Assembly: GCA_036821485.1 (NCBI GenBank)
Contig: DAISJM010000050.1
Location: forward strand, 1 to 23,498
Origin: DAISJM01 sp036821485
Lineage (GTDB): Bacteria > Verrucomicrobiota > Kiritimatiellia > CAIQIC01 > JAGNIJ01
Reading direction: 5' to 3'
DNA: 23,498 bases
Part shown: one piece after another, positions 14,927 to 22,279 of the stretch
How the letters are laid out: each line of letters opens with the position of its first letter
Position numbering within the stretch: the first letter of the stretch is position 1
Notes under the pieces: model-generated
The model's input: the letters and a program-made list of their open reading frames with translations, nothing else
What the model was told of the DNA's origin: nothing
Databases searched by the model: none
Made by a program: the position numbers and the translations under genes

Positions 14927-16711
14927 ATGAAGCATCTGCGGAACATCGCGTCTGTTGTGGGCCTTGTCTGGCTTGGCCTGATGTGCGGCTGCGCCGTAAG
15001 GCAACCCGCGGTGCCCTCTATCCCGGTGAATGCAGTTTCCGCCGACTGGGATAATCCCGCTGCGTGGAGCGTGACCGCTGATGGCCAGAGCCGCGGGCAG
15101 CTCGATGCCGTGGAGGATTCGATGGGGCCCTGCCTCAAGGCCGACTACACACTCAAGGCGGACGGGGGCTGGATTCAGATGGCGTACCGCCTCACCGAGC
15201 CGGTCACGAACGACCTTCCGATAACCTTCCTGATCAAGGCTCCCGATGCCACGGGCGCGCTGGAGATCAAGTTTGTCGATAACCAGGGAACCACCTATGG
15301 CGCGAAGCTTGCGCTCAAAGGACAGTTCAAGGATTGGACTCGCATCACAACCTATCTCAAGGACCTGTCGCATTGGTGGGGCGGGAGCGGCACGTTCGAC
15401 AAGCTCGCCGAATTCCACTTCGCATTCTCCGGCACGGGGCAGGGCGTGGTGCTCCTTGACGACGTCGGCTTCCCCGGCGAGGCGATTCCGTCCTCGTATG
15501 CTGCGGAACCCGTTGGACATAACTCAGAGTGGTGGGAAGACGGGCGCTATCGAATCCTGCGCTCCGGGCCCGTACTGGACCCCGACCGCGAGCTGCCCGG
15601 CATCGGTTTCAAGCAACGGAGGGCTGACGTCATGATTCCCGAAGATCCGCGCGTGCTCGAATGGCTGAAGACGCTTCAGGACGAGTCTTCACCCGGCCGG
15701 CAGGTTCTGCCCACGACGGAGAACAATCAGCTCCAGACTTTCAACAACTCGCTGGTCGCGATCGCCTTCATCCTCAAGGGCGAAAAGGAGCGGGCCGAGC
15801 GCATCCTCGACTTCTATGCTGCAAGGACCGTCCGCGACAACCAGGACCCGACCCTTCAGAACTTCTTCTACAAGGGCGAGGCGCGCGGTTTCTTCCAGCA
15901 AGTCGAGTTGAACGACAAGGACGGCATCAAAGCCTTTCATCACACCGGCGACTCGGATCGCTGGACCGGCGACATGGCGTGGATGTTGATGGCCTATAAG
16001 TACTACGAATTGGAGTATGGCGCGGAACGATACCGCGAAATCACCGGTCTCATCCTCGACCTGCTGATCTCGTGGTACAGCGATGACCCGAAAGTGCCGG
16101 GCGGCGGTTATGTCGATCACGGGTGGCGCAAGGGCGACAAGTATCTGCATGAAGGATTCGGCCACGCGGAAGGCAACATCGATTGCTACGCCGTCTTCAA
16201 GCTGTACGGAAAGGATGAACTGGCCGCCAGGATCCGCACGTGGCTGGAGAGCGTGGCCACGGGGACCGGCATGCCGCTCGATCTGTACACATGGCGCGTG
16301 CTGGCCTATGACGGTGAGCGCTGCGATCTGCTCGACATCCCCGATTTTGATCTGCGCTATCGCAAGACGCTTATGGTCAACGGCCGGCAGGTCACGGGCC
16401 CGTATCACAGCGCCGATATGACCGTCGACAACATCTGGCTCGACGGGCTGGGCCACATCGCCTGCGCCTACGCCGCGTGTGGCAACGTGGAGCGCGCCCG
16501 TTTCTATGCCAACCAGTTTGATCCGATCCTGATGGAGAGCACGCTCGGCGGGAAGAGTACGCTCACATTGCCTTACACGTTGAACGAACAGGGCGGGTTC
16601 AACTTCGACCAGAGCAAAGGGATCATCTCCGTGGCCGCGTGGTACATCTTCGCGAAGAACGAATTCAACCCCATGCGGCTGCGCCGATGCGGGAACCCCG
16701 GACGCGATTAG
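14927..16711 (+). CDS. Lipoprotein with carbohydrate-binding-like domain and alpha/alpha-barrel hydrolase-like domain
   Basis: A 594-residue exported protein and the only plus-strand gene of the window. A hydrophobic leader (MKHLRNIASVVGLVWLGLMC) ends in LMCGC, a loose lipobox with Cys22. Residues 35-183 form a beta-rich domain (IQMAYRLTEPVTNDLPITFLIKAPD...GQGVVLLDDVGFPG) like CBM11/CIA30-type carbohydrate-binding modules. Residues 230-585 are helical with a repeating hairpin pattern (TENNQLQTFNNSLVAIAFILKG, DMAWMLMAYKYYELEYG, HAEGNIDCYAVFKLYG) typical of (alpha/alpha)6-barrel glycoside hydrolases and related enzymes. I cannot assign a family or catalytic acids. GAGGAG lies 9 nt before the chosen ATG; the frame 63 bp upstream is open but unsupported. 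Its stop overlaps the stop of the convergent sulfotransferase gene. Confidence 0.78.
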   Translation: MKHLRNIASVVGLVWLGLMCGCAVRQPAVPSIPVNAVSADWDNPAAWSVTADGQSRGQLDAVEDSMGPCLKADYTLKADGGWIQMAYRLTEPVTNDLPITFLIKAPDATGALEIKFVDNQGTTYGAKLALKGQFKDWTRITTYLKDLSHWWGGSGTFDKLAEFHFAFSGTGQGVVLLDDVGFPGEAIPSSYAAEPVGHNSEWWEDGRYRILRSGPVLDPDRELPGIGFKQRRADVMIPEDPRVLEWLKTLQDESSPGRQVLPTTENNQLQTFNNSLVAIAFILKGEKERAERILDFYAARTVRDNQDPTLQNFFYKGEARGFFQQVELNDKDGIKAFHHTGDSDRWTGDMAWMLMAYKYYELEYGAERYREITGLILDLLISWYSDDPKVPGGGYVDHGWRKGDKYLHEGFGHAEGNIDCYAVFKLYGKDELAARIRTWLESVATGTGMPLDLYTWRVLAYDGERCDLLDIPDFDLRYRKTLMVNGRQVTGPYHSADMTVDNIWLDGLGHIACAYAACGNVERARFYANQFDPILMESTLGGKSTLTLPYTLNEQGGFNFDQSKGIISVAAWYIFAKNEFNPMRLRRCGNPGRD

Positions 16712-17661
16712 CGGTCAGCCAGCCACGTGCTCAAGTCTCTGCCGATCAGCTTCTGAAGCGCAGCGATATCGTCGCGGTAGACGTCTTGAAGATGGCGACG
16801 CGTTTCGGGCTTCATCGTAGACTTGACCAACAACTTGGCCTTCAGCCGCTCGCGCACACTGGCCCAGCCATCCTCGGTAAAAATCGCCCTCCCAACGTGT
16901 CTCGCGACCCGCTGCAACGGCGTGGGCTGTCTCCGGAAGAGACTCTTGAAGATTCGGTGCCTCGGAACGCCGGAAAGGTTGAAGTTGGCAGTGGTGTCCG
17001 GTGTGAAAGAGGGATCCACACCCAGGAAGCGGTAGATATCCTGAATCAGCGAGACAGGCTCCCGCTTCAGGTCGTCGAACAGGCAGACTTTCACCGCGCT
17101 GAAATGATCGAGGAAGGCCTTCACCTGATGCGTATAGAACCCCAGGGTCTGATACGCCCAGGTGGATCGCCAACCTTCCTTTATCCTCTTGGGTTCTTCG
17201 CGTAGGGCTTCCTCAAACGGCAGGAATTCCCGGCCTTGCAGGGTCAGCGCCGTGTGCGTTGAAAAGGCCCGCTCCACGGGATTTCTGAGGATGATCACAA
17301 TCTTGGGATCGCCCAAGTACTGTTTGATCAAGGGAATGGTCTTCTGGTGATAATAGAGATTGGTGTGACTCGCATCGCCAATGGCTGCCTTGCCGGCCGC
17401 GTCTTCAAAGAGCCGGCAATACTCATCGTAATCCCGCACAACACTCTGGCAGTCATCACCGATGCCGTTTGTCGGAATCTTCGAGAACTGGGCAAAGAAG
17501 AAGTCGGGCTCCTTCGGACTGCACATGAAGACATCCGGATGTTGCTTTGCGTGATAGTAGAGCGACGTCGTACCACACTTGGCGGCACCCGCAATCAGGA
17601 AGTTGGGCAGTACCCGCCGTGGCATACCAGCTTGGTGGTCCTCAGCAGTTTCAAGGTCCAT
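16708..17661 (-). CDS. PAPS-dependent sulfotransferase
   Basis: A 317-residue sulfotransferase of the heparan-sulfate/NodH-like group, which moves a sulfuryl group from PAPS to an acceptor. The 5'-phosphosulfate loop is NFLIAGAAKCGTTSLYYHAKQHP (residues 20-42), and the 3'-phosphate motif is IVIILRNPVERAFSTH (about 122-137). PKEPDFFF (49-56) is also typical of the group. The ATG at 17661 has no good ribosome-binding site; the ATG at 17625 would still keep both motifs. The gene ends convergently with the hydrolase-like lipoprotein gene, and their stop codons overlap (TTAG). It may sulfate a surface glycan or lipid. It follows a small membrane-protein gene by 30 bp on the same strand. Confidence 0.9.
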   Translation of the reverse strand: MDLETAEDHQAGMPRRVLPNFLIAGAAKCGTTSLYYHAKQHPDVFMCSPKEPDFFFAQFSKIPTNGIGDDCQSVVRDYDEYCRLFEDAAGKAAIGDASHTNLYYHQKTIPLIKQYLGDPKIVIILRNPVERAFSTHTALTLQGREFLPFEEALREEPKRIKEGWRSTWAYQTLGFYTHQVKAFLDHFSAVKVCLFDDLKREPVSLIQDIYRFLGVDPSFTPDTTANFNLSGVPRHRIFKSLFRRQPTPLQRVARHVGRAIFTEDGWASVRERLKAKLLVKSTMKPETRRHLQDVYRDDIAALQKLIGRDLSTWLADR

Positions 17662-17691
17662 GGGAGATGCTCAGATCGGTGGCGTGTTCTG

Positions 17692-17823
17692 TCAGTCGGT
17701 CTCAACAGCAATCGTGTTGTTGATCACGTGCTTGATGGCCCACGGAATGCCGAAGCCAATCGCAATGAGAATCAAAACCAACAGACAACTGCCCGTGAAT
17801 TCATACCGTATCGTTCTACGCAT
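17692..17823 (-). CDS. 43-residue single-pass membrane protein
   Basis: A short gene encoding 43 residues: a basic N-terminus (MRRTIRYEF), one membrane helix (about 12-31, SCLLVLILIAIGFGIPWAIK) and a short polar tail. Positive charges before the helix predict the C-terminus outside. An AAAGGA ribosome-binding site lies 7 nt before the ATG, which is strong support for such a short gene. It sits 30 bp upstream of the sulfotransferase gene and may be co-transcribed with it. I do not recognise a family. It overlaps the end of the uncorrected frame of the next gene, which is one reason to think that gene is frameshifted. Confidence 0.65.
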   Translation of the reverse strand: MRRTIRYEFTGSCLLVLILIAIGFGIPWAIKHVINNTIAVETD

Positions 17824-17912
17824 GGATTCGTCCTTTCCCCTTGGCCTGCGCAGCCGAAATGTCGCACTTAATCGTCGAATATTCCAACGAAAACAAGCGG
17901 TCTGTTGCCGCG

Positions 17913-18370
17913 TCAGCGCGGGGGAATGACGTCACGGTTGAGGGCGAGGAACGTGCGCGCCAAGGGTAACACCGCAGGAGGGAATCGTCGCGACAGCCCA
18001 GAATGCAGGTGGCGGCAAACAGCGCCTCCACCGTGGCAAGGCCGGTCTCCGGATCGGCGTGGATCTTGGAGCTGCGCGGGTAGGCGGTCCTCCAGCCGGG
18101 AGGGATGGAGCGAGCTTCGACGGGTTCAATGGCCTTGCGCATCCTCGCGGCATGGCGCCAGTTGGCGTCAATCAGAACGAGAGGCCGGCCGGCGTCGTCT
18201 GGCGTCAGGGGTGGGGCATCGGGAGCGAGCAGGAGATGGCGCGACAGGTCGGGCTTCCGGCGCAGGGGATAGCGGAGGAACTCCAGACCGCGGGTTCCGC
18301 GAAGCGGTTGAATCGTGCACTGGGTACGGTCTTCGCCGTGCCGAAGAATGATAACGACAGAAATGGTCAC
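17913..18370 (-). pseudogene. Tsr3/DUF367-like aminocarboxypropyltransferase, apparently frameshifted
   Basis: The main frame starts at a GTG (18370) and reads MTISVVIILRHGEDRTQCTIQPLRG, then PLVLIDANWRHAARMRKAIE, YPRSSKIHADPETGLATVEALFAATCILG and LLRCYPWRA. This pattern resembles Tsr3/DUF367 (and more distantly DTW-domain) SAM-dependent aminocarboxypropyltransferases that modify rRNA or tRNA. From about 17960 the frame loses similarity and runs on to 17816, into the next gene. One base restored at about 17955-17970 switches to a frame reading TFLALNRDVIPPR and then a stop at 17913; this matches the family's usual 'GHTFLELN' ending. The corrected product is about 152 residues. It could be a sequencing error or a real inactivating mutation. 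Family assignment is by motif only. Confidence 0.6.
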
Positions 18371-18412
18371 GCGGGGAAGGGTAGGCGATAAACTTCCCGA
18401 TTCAAGGGGTTT

Positions 18413-18901
18413 CTATTTCGTGACCGGTGCAGCCGGTGGTTGGGAACTTCTTATCTTCTCAAGGTATCTTCTCTCCAACACCAAGGTTTGCACAATCAAG
18501 TCGTGCAAAGCCTGCCCCTTTTCCGTCCAGGCTGCCATCAAATAGCCCGCGCCCAGCAGCAGGATAGGGAGGCCCGAGATGATCTTGGCAATGGATCGCA
18601 GCAGGGCCCGCCAGACCGGGATACTCTTGCCCGTCATATCGGTGACCCTGAGTTTCAGAATCAGTTTCCCAGGCGTCGCCTGAAGGCGACTCGATTCAAA
18701 CGCTGTGAAATAGAGGACGAAGAAGATGAATCCGATTAGCTGAACGGTGGGCATGGCCTGCTTTCGAGGAATGGAAAACGTGTCGGCAACGACGAGTGGA
18801 AGAGCTTGGAACGGAAGAAGAATGAGCAGATCGATGATGAAGGCGCTTGCCCGCTTCCAGAACGGGCAGGGGACTACAAGCCTCAGTTCTCTACTCTTCA
18901 T
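18413..18901 (-). CDS. RDD family membrane protein
   Basis: A 162-residue integral membrane protein with the RDD domain: FWKRASAFIIDLLILLPF (first helix with Arg and Asp), IGFIFFVLYFTAFESS (second), the conserved ATPGKLILKLRVTD loop, RALLRSIAKIISGLPILLLGAGYLMAAW (third and fourth) and the closing KGQALHDLIVQTLVL. RDD proteins are polytopic and mostly uncharacterised; some affect ion or solute transport. The ATG at 18901 is preferred over a GTG at 18925. It follows the DUF4037 gene by 54 bp and could share its transcript or belong to the same integron-like cassette. Confidence 0.85.
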   Translation of the reverse strand: MKSRELRLVVPCPFWKRASAFIIDLLILLPFQALPLVVADTFSIPRKQAMPTVQLIGFIFFVLYFTAFESSRLQATPGKLILKLRVTDMTGKSIPVWRALLRSIAKIISGLPILLLGAGYLMAAWTEKGQALHDLIVQTLVLERRYLEKIRSSQPPAAPVTK

Positions 18902-18955
18902 TGTGTATGCAGTTCCCGATGTCACGCGTGCATGCGGTGGTTGTGCCGTCTGTTG

Positions 18956-19975
18956 TCACCACCGTATGCCTTGCGTCAGGTTCGTGTGAAGAGGAATGTA
19001 TATCGCTCCCCACAAATCCATCGGACCGTCATGGGGGTTCATGTCCCTCAAGGGGCCCTTCAGGGACTGCCAGAATGCCTGCATGTAGCCCGTGAAGTTG
19101 AAGGGCAGGAACCGCTCGTCCCGTTTCATCCGCAGGGGTTGCGGAGGGATCAGTCCTGATTCGTTCACCATGACACCGAAGGCATCCATGATGTCCAATA
19201 AAGCGGCTTCTACTTGCGCAAGATCCGAGAGGGACACCACATGTTCCATCTTCTCGCAAATGCCGGCCGGCAGACTCGGAAGACCCTGGAAGGCGTGATA
19301 GAGCCATTTACGAAATGGAGCATACCGCCGGTTGAGCATGAAGGCCAATCGCATGCAGCATTCCAGGCCCCAATCCAGAAACGCATGACTGGTGACCCGG
19401 TTCCCCCGGGCGATGGTTCTGGAAATGTTCGCGCAGTGAGACATCTGCAGCCAGACAAAGGAGAGTCTTTTCAGCCAGACCATCTCCGGGAAATAGGCGA
19501 ACGTCTCGCGGAGAGGGGAGATGAGTGGAATTGGCTCGTAGAATATCTTGCCTGCGGTGAACTCGAACAGGCGGTGTTCGGGGATCGCGAGCCAGGCAAG
19601 ATCGTCGACAGGTGCCGACGTGAATCCCGTATTGAACCAACAGGATTTCCCGGGGGTGGCTACGGCGCCCGGCGACGACTGGAAGGCGGTGCCCGTGCGA
19701 TGGATAGATGCGCCCAGGTACTCGCGGGGGAGATGGCGGTCGAGAATCTCTTGCACGCGTTTGCCGTGTCGGGCCTCATCATCCTCGCCCAGGAACAGGA
19801 TGAAACGCGGACCCCAGTTGTGGTCACGGGATACCTCGTCATCGAAACCGGCGACCTCGCTTCCTGAGCCCACGAGGCCCGCCGCAACTCGGCCGACCAG
19901 ATCAGGACAATGTTCCTTGAGCAGCGGCAAGCCGCAGTCGAAGAAGTATCGCTCTGACAGTTCAAGTCCCTTCAT
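18956..19975 (-). CDS. DUF4037 nucleotidyltransferase-fold protein
   Basis: A 339-residue protein of the DUF4037 family. GLVGSGSEVAGFDDEVSRDHNWGPRFILFLGEDD (about 33-66) contains the GSGSE..GFDD..S.DH pattern, which resembles the active-site start of minimal nucleotidyltransferases. The rest is mostly helical, with FYEPIPLISPLRETFAYFPEMVW and WGLECCMRLAFMLNRRYAPFRKW. No substrate is known. The start has a GAGGGA ribosome-binding site and lies 10 nt from the R' end of a degenerate attC-like site, the same spacing as in the neighbouring cassettes. No attC-like repeat follows its stop, so it is either the last, decayed cassette or the chromosomal edge of the array. Confidence 0.85.
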   Translation of the reverse strand: MKGLELSERYFFDCGLPLLKEHCPDLVGRVAAGLVGSGSEVAGFDDEVSRDHNWGPRFILFLGEDDEARHGKRVQEILDRHLPREYLGASIHRTGTAFQSSPGAVATPGKSCWFNTGFTSAPVDDLAWLAIPEHRLFEFTAGKIFYEPIPLISPLRETFAYFPEMVWLKRLSFVWLQMSHCANISRTIARGNRVTSHAFLDWGLECCMRLAFMLNRRYAPFRKWLYHAFQGLPSLPAGICEKMEHVVSLSDLAQVEAALLDIMDAFGVMVNESGLIPPQPLRMKRDERFLPFNFTGYMQAFWQSLKGPLRDMNPHDGPMDLWGAIYIPLHTNLTQGIRW

Positions 19976-19984
19976 CTTGTCCCT

Positions 19985-20054
19985 CGCGCAACGTCAGCCC
20001 TCAGATGCGACGGTGAAGCCGGCGTGCCCTGCCGGGCCTGAGCCTATTTTTGCC
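19985..20054 (-). repeat. Degenerate attC-like site A (after the cupin gene)
   Basis: The L'-R' side is well kept (minus strand GGGCTGACGTTGCGC, 19999-19985), and CTCAG/CTGAG arms pair inside it. The R'' side is poor: the best match is GGCAAAA (20054-20048) at the cupin stop codon, 5 of 7 against the expected GGCCAAC. It is probably no longer a good recombination site. Confidence 0.5.
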
Positions 20055-20388
20055 TGACTATGTCGACCGAGATCTCCACCGCCGGAATCGATCCTCTGTT
20101 CTCAAGCCAGTGTGTGGTGTTCCTATCCTCCGGCCAGCCCAGTCCCGGCCCATAGTCCGTAGCGACTCCATTTCGATGATCAGTGATCGCTCCCTGCAGT
20201 ATGTAGACCATACCCGGCCTGTCTTTATGGTCGTGGATCGGACCGAAGACGCCTCCGGGTTCGATGGTCACCATACGCATGCGAAGCTGGCGCCCCGCCA
20301 TGCCCTCGATTTCAAGACCAAGGTCAAGCGCTGCCAGCAACTTCACGGTGACCCCTTTCGTCTCGGGTGCCAACTGTTCCTTGCTCAT
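20044..20388 (-). CDS. Cupin-domain protein (cassette gene)
   Basis: A 114-residue single-domain cupin. The metal-binding motif 1 is visible as GPIHDHKDRPGMVYILQGAITDHRNG (about 48-75), with His51, His53 and a Glu-for-Gln region that is not canonical. Motif 2 is GWPEDRNTTHWLENRGSIPAVEI, with His94 or nearby. Similar small proteins bind a metal and may act as isomerases, sugar or small-molecule binders, or antioxidants; the substrate is unknown. GAGAGGAG precedes the ATG. It lies between attC-like sites B and A, so it is a cassette gene. Unlike most of its cassette neighbours it has no signal peptide or membrane helix. Confidence 0.85.
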   Translation of the reverse strand: MSKEQLAPETKGVTVKLLAALDLGLEIEGMAGRQLRMRMVTIEPGGVFGPIHDHKDRPGMVYILQGAITDHRNGVATDYGPGLGWPEDRNTTHWLENRGSIPAVEISVDIVRQK

Positions 20389-20413
20389 CGTGCGCTCCTC
20401 TCCGTTCTTCGAT

Positions 20414-20473
20414 GGCCAACGTCAGCCCGCAGCGGACCCGTGAAGCGGGGTACGCTGGAGGGCCTTGTTGGGT
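20414..20473 (-). repeat. attC-like site B
   Basis: On the minus strand it runs from R'' ACCCAAC (20473-20467, a full match to RYYYAAC) through AAGGCC...GGGCTGAC to R' GTTGGCC (20420-20414). The arms pair as CCAAC/GTTGG and GGCC/GGCT with unpaired bases between, as in attC sites. An internal ACCCCGCTTCACGGGT hairpin forms the loop. It follows the 88-residue membrane-protein gene by 24 bp. Confidence 0.75.
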
Positions 20474-20497
20474 CCTTCGTTTCTCCTGCTTGTCCCC

Positions 20498-20764
20498 TCA
20501 GACCAACATGGCAACGCCACCCATCACCAGCAGAAATATCCCGCCGAATACCGCAGCAGCCGCTGCTCTGTTCGCCCCTCGATGTTCAATGATGTAACTA
20601 CCCAGCGACAAAATCATAAAGATGTCATTTAGGAAGAGCTGGATCTTGTCCGGTTCGTTTCGATCGCGCAGCATCATGAGAAGAAACGGGATGCTGCCCA
20701 CAATCGTCATGGTCAAGCCCAGAACGACGAGGACCATCCCAAACGCTGTGTTTGCGTTATTCAT
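20498..20764 (-). CDS. Small two-helix membrane protein (cassette gene)
   Basis: An 88-residue protein of unknown family. It has a membrane helix at about 8-31 (FGMVLVVLGLTMTIVGSIPFLLMM), a charged loop (LRDRNEPDKIQLFLND) and a second hydrophobic stretch near the C-terminus (AAAAVFGGIFLLVMGGVAMLV). A third weaker hydrophobic region (IFMILSLGSYII) lies between. The ATG at 20764 has AAGGA only 1-2 nt upstream, closer than usual; the frame further upstream is attC-like sequence. It lies between sites C and B and is a cassette gene. Confidence 0.7.
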   Translation of the reverse strand: MNNANTAFGMVLVVLGLTMTIVGSIPFLLMMLRDRNEPDKIQLFLNDIFMILSLGSYIIEHRGANRAAAAAVFGGIFLLVMGGVAMLV

Positions 20765-20771
20765 TTCCTTC

Positions 20772-20834
20772 AGCGAACGCCGGTGGTGAGGGGCGACGCC
20801 GCTAGCGCCGCACCTCTCCACCACCTTGTTGGCC
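20772..20834 (-). repeat. attC-like site C
   Basis: On the minus strand R'' is GGCCAAC (20834-20828) and R' is GTTCGCT (20778-20772). The arms AAGGTGGTGGAGAGG and CCCCTCACCACCGGC pair strongly, with GCGGCGCTAGCGGCG folding at the tip. R'' is the exact reverse complement of the R' of site E (GTTGGCC), as expected if the 112-residue gene and this site form one cassette. Confidence 0.72.
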
Positions 20835-20885
20835 AATCCGGTTCTGATTCACGGGCGTTAGCCCCACCGCTGATGCCGGTTGGCT
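20828..20885 (-). repeat. Second attC-like repeat D, adjoining site C
   Basis: On the minus strand AGCCAAC-CGG (20885-20876) and CCGG-ATTGGCC (20838-20828) form an imperfect inverted repeat that overlaps the R'' of site C and takes in the stop codon of the 112-residue gene. It could be a decayed attC left from a lost cassette. Alternatively its R'' could pair with the R' of site C (AGCCAAC with GTTCGCT, 6 of 7) as one 114-nt attC. Confidence 0.45.
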
Positions 20886-21222
20886 AGAATGCTCTATGAT
20901 ACCCCAGTCTGCCTAGGATCACCGAAAACAGTACGAAACCGGCAAGCGCAATGAGCGCCAGAACTGCCAACGCCAGCGCCTGTTGCCACGATATGTTATT
21001 GGTGTCTTGGACAGCCAGCAGGCCCAACATGCGTCGTCCGAAAAGGAGCAGCCCAATGCCCATGACTACCATCTCGCACGAGATCACAAAAAGGCCTCCC
21101 CAGACAAATATACGCGGTGCAGCAGACTGCGCACGATAGGCGGGCCAGACAACAAAGGCCAGTGACAGTAGTAAGCCCATCACTAGAACGACCAGTCCCG
21201 CTCTTCTGCTACCGTCTTTCAT
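20884..21222 (-). CDS. Polytopic membrane protein (cassette gene)
   Basis: A 112-residue protein with four predicted membrane helices: about 8-28 (AGLVVLVMGLLLSLAFVVWPA), 37-61 (IFVWGGLFVISCEMVVMGIGLLLF), a shorter hydrophobic stretch at 63-70 (RMLGLLAV), and 81-105 (QALALAVLALIALAGFVLFSVIL). The family is not recognised. GAGGAG lies 5 nt before the ATG at 21222, an excellent ribosome-binding site, and the start is 11 nt from the R' of site E. Its stop is inside the attC-like repeat D. It forms one cassette with site C. Confidence 0.75.
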   Translation of the reverse strand: MKDGSRRAGLVVLVMGLLLSLAFVVWPAYRAQSAAPRIFVWGGLFVISCEMVVMGIGLLLFGRRMLGLLAVQDTNNISWQQALALAVLALIALAGFVLFSVILGRLGYHRAF

Positions 21223-21232
21223 GATTCTCCTC

Positions 21233-21303
21233 GGCCAACGTCAGCCGTGAGGCTGAGAGAGCCCGGCCGCGGGCTCTCGATAGCCTCGACGGCCTTGTTG
21301 GCG
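21233..21303 (-). repeat. attC-like site E
   Basis: On the minus strand R'' is CGCCAAC (21303-21297) and R' is GTTGGCC (21239-21233), with AAGGC...GGCTGAC as the L boxes. Its inner part contains a GAGAGCCCG/CGGGCTCTC hairpin (21257-21278). The inner 50 bases (21240-21289) match site H at 47 positions. It follows the 296-residue gene by 4 bp. Confidence 0.8.
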
Positions 21304-21307
21304 TGCT

Positions 21308-22198
21308 TCATTTCTTTTGTCCATGTTCATCGCGCTCGAAGCCGACGAGCGAGGTCTGTTCCGGACGCGAGAGGTGTAGAGTCTTGGACTTGTACCCGGA
21401 ACTCGTTAGCGTGACATCAAGAGAATTGTTTGTGTATTGGATACGAATTGAGCCGCCGTCATTGGCCCACGTTGCGGAGGGGTCGGAGAGGGTCACCTGC
21501 ACGTCCGGTCGATTTGTACTGGGGACTGATCCGCTTGCCGCGAACACGATAAGCGTTGCTTGCTTCGTTGTTATGTGGTTGGTGGCCCCGTTCTTGACTG
21601 CCTTGCTAACACGGTCCTCAATCAATGCAAAGACGTCAGTCAACTCCTTTCCCGGCTTTGCCGGGTCTTTCAACCTCTGTTCCTGCGGCATATCGTCTTC
21701 GAAATCGACCGTGTGCGTGACGAGCAAATCGTACGCCCCGCCTTCCAGCGTGCAAAACGCACCGTATCCTGCACCACCTGGGCCGAACCCCATGACCGTG
21801 AAGAAGACCTTGCGGCCGTCAGGCCGCTCTTGGATGGCAATGCCCATCTCCTGCCGTGATTCCGTTGACACGGTTTTCAGTTTCTCGATCTGTTGCGAGA
21901 TTGTCTCCTCCATCTGTCTCCGCTTGTCCCGGAACAGCGTGCCACCGGGAAAGAGTGCGATGCTGTAAGAGTGGAGCGTCTGAGTCTTGCTGGAATAGCC
22001 GTAGCCCCAGAGAGGATCGCCGAACGGATTAGGTCTCCGTTCGTTTGTTGTCGGATTGGGTTGAAGGCGACAATCGAACGTGACTGGTTTGTCGAAGGCG
22101 AGCCAGCTCGCAAATGTGGCCGGTGAGACGGGCGGTTCGGCACCGCTGGAGAGCGATGCGGTCAAGAGCACCATGCCCAAGATTGTAAGTCTGCTCAT
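21308..22198 (-). CDS. Exported hypothetical protein (cassette gene)
   Basis: A 296-residue protein with a signal peptide (MSRLTILGMVLLTASLSSGA, cleavage before EPPVSP). The mature part shows no family that I recognise: a beta-rich N-terminal region (KPVTFDCRLQPNPTTNERRP), a middle helix (RDKRRQMEETISQQIEKLKTVSTESRQE), then strands with GFGPGGAGYGAFCTLEGGAYDLLVTHTVDF and an ITTKQATLIVFAASG strand. It is larger than most cassette genes. The ribosome-binding site is weak (AGGA very close to the ATG). The start is 11 nt from the R' of site F. Confidence 0.75.
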   Translation of the reverse strand: MSRLTILGMVLLTASLSSGAEPPVSPATFASWLAFDKPVTFDCRLQPNPTTNERRPNPFGDPLWGYGYSSKTQTLHSYSIALFPGGTLFRDKRRQMEETISQQIEKLKTVSTESRQEMGIAIQERPDGRKVFFTVMGFGPGGAGYGAFCTLEGGAYDLLVTHTVDFEDDMPQEQRLKDPAKPGKELTDVFALIEDRVSKAVKNGATNHITTKQATLIVFAASGSVPSTNRPDVQVTLSDPSATWANDGGSIRIQYTNNSLDVTLTSSGYKSKTLHLSRPEQTSLVGFERDEHGQKK

Positions 22199-22208
22199 AT
22201 TCCTGTTA

Positions 22209-22279
22209 CGCCAACGTCAGAGGTCACCGGATTGCGAACCCGTAGCGGGTGAGCAATACGGTGCACCTCATGGTTGGAT
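22209..22279 (-). repeat. attC-like site F
   Basis: On the minus strand R'' is ATCCAAC (22279-22273, a full match to RYYYAAC) and R' is GTTGGCG (22215-22209). The arms AGGTGCACCG and CGGTGACCT pair inside the cores, and ATTGCTCACCCGCTACGGGTTCGCAAT forms the inner stem. The upstream gene ends inside the R'' box, as is common in cassettes. Confidence 0.8.

Noticed and set aside
14749..15138. N-terminal extension of the CBM9-like secreted protein
   Set aside because: It runs over the divergent lipoprotein gene, has no similarity of its own, and a proper signal peptide starts at 14748.
17816..17912. C-terminal extension of the Tsr3-like frame
   Set aside because: It does not resemble the family and overlaps the start of the small membrane-protein gene; a frameshift explains it better.
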